From contig JACNJP010000305.1 of the NCBI GenBank assembly GCA_014382465.1, forward strand, positions 1 through 12,145: a stretch of DNA of 12,145 nucleotides. Reading direction: 5' to 3'. The stretch's first letter is position 1; each line of letters opens with the position of its first letter. The DNA is from Planctomycetota bacterium (GTDB lineage: Bacteria; Planctomycetota; UBA1135). Shown here one piece after another: positions 1 through 5,304 of the stretch. The notes under the pieces were generated by a model. It worked only from the letters and a program-made list of their open reading frames with translations. It had not been told where the DNA came from and did no database searches. The position numbers and the translations under genes are program-made.

Positions 1-185
1 GGGGGGGGTGCGGGGAGGGGGCGGGAGCCACGGGCGAGGGGGACAGAACCACCGGCGGGGACCCGGCTGCGCGGGGCGAGCAGACGGGGGGGGGGGGGTC
101 GAGGGGGGGGGGGGCGGGGGGGGGGGAGGGGGGCGGGAGTGCCGGCCGGGGGGGGGGAGGGCGGGGGGGGGGGGAGGGGTGCGGC
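1..185. other. G-rich low-complexity contig edge
   Basis: The first ~185 bases are dominated by G runs, including many runs of eight or more, and translate to poly-glycine without recognisable homology in any frame. Immediately after it a clean Gfo/Idh/MocA reading frame appears. The Rossmann domain expected upstream of that frame is not readable here. Most likely this is an unreliable contig end (base-calling or assembly noise) rather than biology. The mirror-image C-rich decay at the right edge supports this. Confidence 0.7.
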
Positions 186-901
186 GCCCCCGGCCGCCGA
201 TCCCGCCGCACCTGCGCTACAACCTGTGGCTCGGCCCGGCCGCCTACCGGCCGTACCACCCGACCTACCTGCCGGCCAACTGGCGGCGCTGGTGGGACTT
301 CGGCGGCGGCACCCTCGGCGACATGGGCTGCCACCTGATCGACCTGGCCTTCTGGGCGCTCGAGCTGCGCCACCCGACGCGGGTCGCCGCCGAGGGTCCG
401 CCGGTCCACCCGCAGACCGCGCCGCTGTGGATGCGGGCCCGCTGGGACTTCCCGGCCCGCCGCGGCGGCACCGGCAGGCTGCTCGATCCGGTCGACCTGC
501 ACTGGCACGACGGCGGCAAGCTGCCGCCGCAGATGGAGTCCGGCGAGATCCCGCCGCGCGGCATGGGGGTGCTGTTCGTCGGCCAGGAGGGGTCGCTGTT
601 CGCCGACTACGGCGGCTGGCAGCTCTACCCCGAGGAGAAGTTCGCCGACTTCACGCCGCCGGACCCGTGGATCCCCGACTCGCTCGGCCACTACGAGGAG
701 TGGGTCCACGCCTGCAAGACGAGGCAAGCCTCCAGCTGCAACTTCGACTACGCCGGCGCCCTCACCGAGACGGTCCTGCTCGGCAACGTCGCCTACCGCT
801 GCGGCAGCGCCTTCGAGTGGGACGCGGCGCGGCTGCGCGCCAGCGACGCGGGCGCGCAGCAGTTGGTCCGGCGGGAGTACCGCGAGGGCTGGGAGATCTG
901 A
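2..901 (+). CDS. Gfo/Idh/MocA family oxidoreductase, C-terminal part (5' incomplete)
   Basis: This is the C-terminal substrate-binding and oligomerisation domain of an NAD(P)-dependent Gfo/Idh/MocA-type dehydrogenase, a family that oxidises or reduces sugars, inositols and related alcohols. The homologous frame is clear from about base 185 onward. It contains LWLGPAAYRPYHPTYLP and then WDFGGGTLGDMGCHLID, where the His and Asp match the conserved active-site region of the family. The tail (YEEWVHACKTRQASSCNFDYAG) is the usual C-terminal part in planctomycete members. The N-terminal Rossmann domain and its GxGxxG motif are not visible: the sequence upstream is G-rich noise running off the window. 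The stop is TGA at 899-901. The gene converges on the leftward repeat-protein gene with only 9 bp between the stops. Substrate cannot be told from this fragment. Family is confident; the first ~60 codons are not credible. Confidence 0.85.
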   Translation, partial: GGVRGGGGSHGRGGQNHRRGPGCAGRADGGGGVEGGGGGGGGGGRECRPGGGRAGGGGGVRRPRPPIPPHLRYNLWLGPAAYRPYHPTYLPANWRRWWDFGGGTLGDMGCHLIDLAFWALELRHPTRVAAEGPPVHPQTAPLWMRARWDFPARRGGTGRLLDPVDLHWHDGGKLPPQMESGEIPPRGMGVLFVGQEGSLFADYGGWQLYPEEKFADFTPPDPWIPDSLGHYEEWVHACKTRQASSCNFDYAGALTETVLLGNVAYRCGSAFEWDAARLRASDAGAQQLVRREYREGWEI

Positions 902-910
902 TTTCGACCG

Positions 911-3862
911 CTACAGGTTGAAGTCGAATTCAGTCGGCGGGCCGGCGTGGACCACCACCGGATCCGAAGTGTGCATCTCGCCGCCGACGTTCATCTCCAG
1001 CTTGTAGAGGCCGGGCTTGACGTCCTTGAAGCTGTAGCGGCCGTCGGCGCGGACGGCGCTGAACTGGGCGCGCTCGCCGGCCTCGTCGAGCAGCTGGACC
1101 ATGTTCATGGAGAAGCCGTTGGGGTCGGGAGCAGGCAGCCCGAGGATCCGGCCGCGCAGGGTGCCGGCGCCGGTCAGCTCGAACAGGCCCAGGTCGACTC
1201 GGGCGCCGTCGTCGAGCCGGATGTCGTCGCTCTGGAGGCGGCTGTAGCCGGTGGCGTCCATCCGCAGGTGCCAGATCCCGCCCGGGACGTCGCGGAAGCG
1301 GAAGCTGCCGTCGGCGGCGGTGTTGACGGTGGTCTGGCCGGGGGAGAAGTCGAGGGTCTCGATCGCCGGCTCGGCGTCGCCGTCGCTGCCGATGGCCACG
1401 CTCATCATCATCACGCCGTGCTGGGCGCCGCCGTCAGCGCCGGCGCCGCGGGCCAGGTGGACCCGGGCGTTGGCCACCGGACCCTCCGGTCCGAGGACCA
1501 CGCCGGAGATTTCACCGGAGGCCAGGGCGACCCCCGCCTCCTGCGGCCCGGAGCCGAGCGTGATCTCCTTGCGCGTCGCCGGGCTCTGCGGCGTCGCCTG
1601 GGCGCTGAGCTGGTAGCTGCCGGTGTCGCAGGGCGGCAGCGAGGCCCAGCCGTCGCCGTCGGTCTTGGCGCTCTTGTCGCCGCCGCCGAAGCCGCCGAAC
1701 AGCCCGAGGCCGTCGCCGCCGGGCTGGCCCAGGCTGACGGTGGCGCCGGCCACCGGATCGCCGAAGCGCGTGACCCGGACCTTGAGCAGCGCCTTGGAGG
1801 CGATCACCAGCTTCTCGTCGGCCGACTCGCCGGGAGACAGCTCGATCACCAGGCTCGGCGCGTCGCTCACCTGCGAGCCAGCGCCGCCGAAGGAGATGCC
1901 GACGTTGTCGCCTCCGCTGGAGAAGGTCATCATCGAGTCGTCCGCACCCTGGTGCACGGCGTAGTCGCCGGGCTCGAGCTCGTCCCAGACCGCGATGCCC
2001 CAGTCGTCGGCCCGCTCCGAGCGCGCGCCGAAGCCGCTCGCGGGGTCGGCCGCCCGCAGCTCGAGCTGCGCGCCGGCGACCGGATTGCCGATGGTGTCGA
2101 TCACCCGCACGATCAAGCTGCTCGCCGGGTGGAGGACCACCTCGGTCCGCTGTCCGTCCTCGCCGCTGCGCTGGACCGGCTTCTTGGCGGCGGCGAAGCG
2201 CTCGGCGTCGACCTCCACCTGGTAGGGGCCGGTCTTCAGGCCGAGGAAGCGGATCTCGCCATTGGCGTCGGTCCTGCCCTTGAATCCGCCGCCGCCGCCG
2301 CCGCTGCGGACCATGCGCACGCGGCGGCCGCCGCCGCCGCAGTCGCCGCGCACGTCGTCGCTGAGAACCTCGTCGCCGCTGGCCGCCTCCAGGCGGACCT
2401 CGGCGTTCCGCACCGGGACACCGCCGACGTCCTTCACGGAGACGATCAGGGCGTCGCCGCCGCTCAGCCGCAGCTCGACCGGCTCGTTGCGCTCGCCGAT
2501 CGTGATCGGCTCCCTGCGGGCTTCGCCGGCTGGTGCCTGGGCGATGAGGGCGTAGTCCCCGGCGGTGATCTCGTCGATGCGGAAGGTGCCGTCGGCGCCG
2601 GAGGTGGCCGAGTCCGACCGGAACATCATCGGCCCGGAAGGGGGGGAGAGGGGTTCGAGGCGGACCGCCGCGGCTGCCACCGGGCGCCCGGCGCTGTCCA
2701 CCACCCGGCCCTCGAGGGCGCGGGTGAGCGTCAGCGCCAGCTCGATCTCGGCGCCGTCGTAGACGGCAGCGGAGCGGCCGAGGGCGAAGCCCTGGGCGGC
2801 CGCCATGACCCGGGTACGGCCGGCCGGCGGCAGGCCGGAGAGCTCGAAGCGGCCGTCGGCGCCGACCTGGACGCCCTCCTTGATCACGGTGTCCTTGCGC
2901 CAGCGGAAGGCGGCGAAGCCGTCGGCCGGCGCCAGCGCCACCCGCGCCTCGGCCAGCGGCCGGCCAGCGGCGTCGACGATCCTGCCGGTGACCTTGCCGC
3001 CGGTGCCCAAGCGCAGGTCGGCGGTCTGTTCGCGCGGGGCGGCCTCGATCTCGACCACCTGCTTGGCGGCGACCGTGCCCGGCGCTTCGGCGCTGAGGCG
3101 GAAGCGGCCGGGGGAGAGGCCGGTCAGCCGGTAGCGGCCGTCGGCCTCGGTGGTAGCCTCCGCCACCGAGCCGCCCATGGCGAAGCCGAAGCGCTCGCCG
3201 TCCGGCTGCAGCTCGACGGTCGCGCCGGCCGCCGGGGCGCCGGCGGCGTCCCGCACGACGCCGCTGAGCAGCACGCCCGGGCTGAGGACCACCTCGCCCA
3301 GCTCGCGGGCCTCGCCCGGCAGGAGCGGCGCCACCCTCAGGTCGCGGCGGGTCCAGTAGTCGCCGCGCACTTCCAAGGTCAGGGGAGTGCGCGACGGCAC
3401 CTCAGCGAAACGGACCTGGCCGTCGGCGCTGGGCCGGAGCCTGGGATCCGGCTGCTTCGCCGCCTCGTCCCCCCGTCCCAGGCCGAGGCCGACCAGGCCG
3501 GGCATCTCGAACTCGGGTCGAGAGCGCTGGACCAGGGTGACCGTGACGTCACGGACCGGCCGGTTCTGGGAGTCGACCAGCCGCAGGCGCAGGGCCCCGG
3601 GGGGCTCCGCCCGCTGGAGGCTGGCTGCGTCGCCGGCGACCGGCCCTGCGGCCTCGAGGTTGGTCCGGCCGGCCTCGGCCAGCGAGGGCCCGCCGGCAGG
3701 GGCGGCCTCGCCTGCCCCGGACGAGTCGGCCGCCACCGGGGCGGCCCCCGAGGAACTTGTTCCCGTGCCCGCCGCCGGTTCGGTCGGCTGGGAGCCGAGC
3801 AGGAGGTAGGTCAGGCCGGCTCCGAGCAGGAGGACGACGGCGATCCAGGAGTTGCGATTCAT
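911..3862 (-). CDS. membrane-anchored protein with about nine carboxypeptidase-regulatory-like (Ig-like) repeats
   Basis: The product is 983 aa. Residues 7-23 form one hydrophobic segment after MNRNS, a signal anchor, followed by an Ala/Gly/Ser/Pro-rich linker (about 25-85). The rest is a string of about nine beta-sandwich repeats beginning near residues 90, 197, 289, 382, 470, 582, 691, 783 and 900. Each repeat shows the CarboxypepD_reg-like pattern: a strand such as G-x-V-x-D-x-x-G-x-PVA-x-A-x-V-x-L, then a DG-x-(Y/F)-x-(F/L) strand, then PG-x-(Y/F). No catalytic domain is visible, so a structural, adhesive or envelope-binding role outside the membrane is inferred. Glycine- and methionine-rich insertions interrupt several repeats (about 507-528, 640-664, 814-822). 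The ATG at 3862 has no evident Shine-Dalgarno sequence. The gene is downstream of the DoxX gene in the same direction, separated by a MITE-like element, so shared transcription is uncertain. Confidence 0.88.
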   Translation of the reverse strand: MNRNSWIAVVLLLGAGLTYLLLGSQPTEPAAGTGTSSSGAAPVAADSSGAGEAAPAGGPSLAEAGRTNLEAAGPVAGDAASLQRAEPPGALRLRLVDSQNRPVRDVTVTLVQRSRPEFEMPGLVGLGLGRGDEAAKQPDPRLRPSADGQVRFAEVPSRTPLTLEVRGDYWTRRDLRVAPLLPGEARELGEVVLSPGVLLSGVVRDAAGAPAAGATVELQPDGERFGFAMGGSVAEATTEADGRYRLTGLSPGRFRLSAEAPGTVAAKQVVEIEAAPREQTADLRLGTGGKVTGRIVDAAGRPLAEARVALAPADGFAAFRWRKDTVIKEGVQVGADGRFELSGLPPAGRTRVMAAAQGFALGRSAAVYDGAEIELALTLTRALEGRVVDSAGRPVAAAAVRLEPLSPPSGPMMFRSDSATSGADGTFRIDEITAGDYALIAQAPAGEARREPITIGERNEPVELRLSGGDALIVSVKDVGGVPVRNAEVRLEAASGDEVLSDDVRGDCGGGGRRVRMVRSGGGGGGFKGRTDANGEIRFLGLKTGPYQVEVDAERFAAAKKPVQRSGEDGQRTEVVLHPASSLIVRVIDTIGNPVAGAQLELRAADPASGFGARSERADDWGIAVWDELEPGDYAVHQGADDSMMTFSSGGDNVGISFGGAGSQVSDAPSLVIELSPGESADEKLVIASKALLKVRVTRFGDPVAGATVSLGQPGGDGLGLFGGFGGGDKSAKTDGDGWASLPPCDTGSYQLSAQATPQSPATRKEITLGSGPQEAGVALASGEISGVVLGPEGPVANARVHLARGAGADGGAQHGVMMMSVAIGSDGDAEPAIETLDFSPGQTTVNTAADGSFRFRDVPGGIWHLRMDATGYSRLQSDDIRLDDGARVDLGLFELTGAGTLRGRILGLPAPDPNGFSMNMVQLLDEAGERAQFSAVRADGRYSFKDVKPGLYKLEMNVGGEMHTSDPVVVHAGPPTEFDFNL

Positions 3863-3961
3863 GATTTCAGGGGGCGGGGTCCACGGCCCGGATGGGCCGG
3901 CGCAGCCTACTACGACCGCGGTAGTTTTGCGCTGGCGGGAATCCCCGCGGGCGGTACCCAG

Positions 3962-4125
3962 GAATCCGGCCCCGAAGAATGGCCCCAGGAAGGCGTAAGA
4001 TATTTTTTAAAAAGGCTTTATGTCGTAACGAGGGGTCTGCCCCAGGTCGGCCGTCGGCTTGCCCTCAAACCCTTGGGCCAGAGGGCCTTCCATCCTTCCT
4101 GGGACCAATGAACCGGGCCGGATTC
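3962..4125 (-). mobile_element. MITE-like element, copy 1 (164 bp)
   Basis: This non-coding element is bounded by imperfect terminal inverted repeats at 3962-3989 and 4098-4125. The left end reads GAATCCGGCCCC, GAAGAATGG, CCCCAGG. The right end, read inward, is GAATCCGGCCCG, GTTCATTGG, TCCCAGG. Complementarity continues four bases further in (AAGG against CCTT). Read on the minus strand it aligns with copy 2 at 4855-5019: GGGTTTG starts at offset 54 from the outer end in both, and ATCTT starts 40 bases from the opposite end in both. The core has a strikingly AT-rich block (about 3996-4024) for this GC-rich window. Nine-base flanks (GGTACCCAG and AGGGGCGGC) do not match, so no target duplication is preserved, unlike copy 2. 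No transposase frame is present, so movement would need a transposase supplied elsewhere. The right end supplies two of the three bases of the DoxX stop codon. Confidence 0.8.
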
Positions 4126-4540
4126 AGGGGCGGCGGCCGATCACCGGCAGCTCGCGGCGGCGCAGGAACGCCGTGGCCGCTCCCGCACCCAAGGTGACCA
4201 GGGCCATGCCGAACAGCGCGCCGCCGTCCCCCTGGACCTCGATGCCCAGCACCGTCAGATGGCTGCCGATGGCGCCGACCATCAAGCCGACCGCGGCCAG
4301 GCCGCCGAGGGCGGCGGTCCGCGGCACCAGCAGCAGGAGGGCCGTGATCAGCTCGAGCACCCCCAGGCCGATCCGGCCGACGGGCTCGACCCCCAGGGTG
4401 CTGAAGATGTGGACTGCCTCGGGGGCGGCGCTGAACTTGAAGTACAGCGTCTGCCCGAGGATGGCAGCGGCCGCGATCTGGGCGATCCACACCAGTTTGG
4501 TGACCGGGCGGGTGGTGACGGCTTGAGCAGCGTCTTGCAT
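4124..4540 (-). CDS. DoxX family membrane protein
   Basis: The product is a 138-aa integral membrane protein with four predicted helices at about residues 16-33, 54-72, 76-94 and 107-126. The segment YFKFSAAPEAVHIFSTLG after helix 1 is the recognisable DoxX-like signature (FK-x-x-x-APE-x-V-x-x-F-x-x-LG). Members are small inner-membrane proteins of mostly unknown role; some are linked to quinone or thiosulfate metabolism or oxidative stress, and nothing here narrows that. The ATG at 4540 is chosen because it sits directly before the soluble N-terminus and helix 1, with GGGAG four bases upstream. An in-frame extension to 4642 would be charged, unlike the family, and would overlap the upstream gene. 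The TGA stop overlaps the terminal repeat of the adjacent MITE-like element. All four helices are nevertheless complete, so the protein is probably functional. The upstream lipoprotein pseudogene ends 59 bp away in the same direction. Confidence 0.85.
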   Translation of the reverse strand: MQDAAQAVTTRPVTKLVWIAQIAAAAILGQTLYFKFSAAPEAVHIFSTLGVEPVGRIGLGVLELITALLLLVPRTAALGGLAAVGLMVGAIGSHLTVLGIEVQGDGGALFGMALVTLGAGAATAFLRRRELPVIGRRP

Positions 4541-4845
4541 TGCGCTCCCGACTTCTCGGCCAGGGCCCTCCGCGTGACGAGAAAAGCCTCTCCCCCGGCT
4601 CAGGAGGTCGCCAGCCGGCGCGTGATGGCGTCGGCAATCCACTGTGCGGTATCGAGATCGGGCGAGAAGCCGGAGAGTTTCCGGGCCGTCACGGTGACCC
4701 GCTGGAGGCCCTGGCGGGTGGCGTCGACGGTGATCACTACCTTGGATTCCCGCGCCGAGCCCTGCAACTCGCCGCGCTGCTCGTCGGAGCTCTCGACCGC
4801 CCCGGCGCGCTCCAATTGGGCCTCGCAGACGTCGTAGACCTCATC

Positions 4846-4854
4846 GAAGCCGTG
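4846..4854. repeat. target-site duplication, left copy
   Basis: GAAGCCGTG lies directly before the left GAATCC end of the second element and is repeated exactly at 5020-5028. In the interrupted gene both copies encode HGF. A 9-bp duplication is produced by several DDE transposase families, for example IS10/IS50, IS1 and IS903, but does not by itself identify which. Confidence 0.92.
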
Positions 4855-5019
4855 GAATCCGGCCCCCTTCATTGGCCCCAGGGCAGCTGGAAAACCAGGC
4901 CGATCCTGGGTTTGGGTGGCGTCCCCGCTGCGGGCCGGGGCTGGCGGCTGGAATTGGCTCTAAGAGTCGTAATCAAAAGATCTTGCACGATTCTAGGGCC
5001 AGCGAATGGGGCCGGATTC
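4855..5019 (+). mobile_element. MITE-like element, copy 2 (165 bp), inserted in lipoprotein gene
   Basis: The terminal inverted repeats lie at 4855-4881 and 4993-5019. The left reads GAATCCGGCCCC, C, TTCATTGG, CCCCAG. The right, read inward, is GAATCCGGCCCC, A, TTCGCTGG, CCCTAG, so 23 of 27 positions match by eye. Perfect 9-bp direct repeats (GAAGCCGTG) flank it. The interior has no open frame of useful length and no transposase, so this is a non-autonomous element. It shares ends, length and internal landmarks with the copy at 3962-4125 but is diverged from it in the middle. A small hairpin can form at 4895-4909 (CCAGG, five-base loop, CCTGG). Its insertion stops translation of the lipoprotein at TAG 4993-4995. 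The autonomous partner is not in this window, and the transposase family is unknown. Confidence 0.9.
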
Positions 5020-5028
5020 GAAGCCGTG
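5020..5028. repeat. target-site duplication, right copy
   Basis: GAAGCCGTG follows the right end (GGATTC) of the second element and is identical in all nine bases to 4846-4854. The perfect match argues for a recent insertion. Confidence 0.92.
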
Positions 5029-5269
5029 CTCGAACAGCACCTCGACGCTGTCTTCGGAGGTCGCGTGGACGACGCCGGCCCCGATCGCTGCCCCGAGGAC
5101 CAGGACGCAGCTCGGCAGCGGAGTCAGGGCCAGGAGAGCGAGAAGCAGAGGGCGCATCACCGGACAGTCTAACCAAGCGCAAGATAGGGCTGGAGACCGG
5201 CCGATAAACCCCAAGATGGCGGGGACACGGAAATCCCGCCGGATCCGCGGCCGGGAGGCACAACATCCG

Positions 5270-5275
5270 GATAAT
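5270..5275 (+). promoter_or_regulatory. possible -10 element of the TPR–ExbB–ExbD operon
   Basis: GATAAT matches the bacterial -10 consensus at five of six positions in a very GC-rich surrounding. It lies in the 147-bp gap (5158-5304) between the leftward lipoprotein gene and the rightward TPR gene, where promoters in both directions are expected. No convincing -35 box is found 16-18 bp upstream, so the call rests on one box and position. I could not place a leftward promoter in the same gap with confidence. Confidence 0.3.
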
Positions 5276-5304
5276 CGGCTCGTAGGCCCCCACGCCGCCA
5301 GCCC

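Larger units (their letters stand above)
4600..5157 (-). pseudogene. DUF3568-like lipoprotein gene interrupted by a MITE-like element
   Basis: Two same-frame pieces make one gene. The upstream piece (5157 to about 5020) encodes a lipoprotein signal peptide MRPLLLALLALTPLPSC, with lipobox LPSC and Cys17 as the likely lipidated residue, followed by VLGAAIGAGVVHATS. It then reads VLFEHGF, enters the inserted element, and ends at TAG (4993-4995) after eight foreign residues. The downstream piece continues HGFDEVYDVCEAQLERAG and ends at 4600 with VTVTARKLSGFSPDLD. Deleting the 165-bp element plus one 9-bp target duplication removes 174 bp and gives an uninterrupted 127-aa protein. Its layout (short lipoprotein leader, glycine-rich stretch, alpha/beta domain with alternating V-x-V-x-V strands) resembles DUF3568 lipoproteins of unknown function. 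Both halves are free of other frameshifts, which suggests a recent insertion. An ATG inside the element (4872) could restart the distal half without the leader. Family name is moderate; the interruption is strong. Confidence 0.85.

Noticed and set aside
902..910. Bidirectional terminator between the convergent genes ending at 901 and 911
   Set aside because: Only nine bases separate the stops, and I see no GC stem with a following T run in or next to them.
947..4111. Very long open frame on the plus strand opposite the 983-aa gene
   Set aside because: It is an antisense shadow of a GC-rich gene: its product is Ala/Gly/Asp/Arg-rich without domains, and third-position GC bias follows the minus-strand gene. 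The long antisense frames opposite the TPR gene (5368-8355) and the propeller gene (9438-11948) are rejected for the same reason.
4541..4642. N-terminal extension of the DoxX protein to an ATG at 4642
   Set aside because: The added 34 residues are charged and non-homologous, would overlap the end of the lipoprotein gene, and the ATG at 4540 has GGGAG upstream.
4891..4913. Conserved RNA hairpin inside the element (CCAGG/CCTGG in copy 2, CCCT/AGGG in copy 1)
   Set aside because: Both copies can form a small stem at the corresponding place, but the pairs fall in different registers, so there is no column-wise covariation and two sequences are too few.
4855..5019. Element copy 2 as an intron, intein or translational bypass sequence
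   Set aside because: It contains an in-frame TAG almost at once, lacks recognisable intron or intein features, and has transposon hallmarks (inverted ends, 9-bp duplication, second copy elsewhere).
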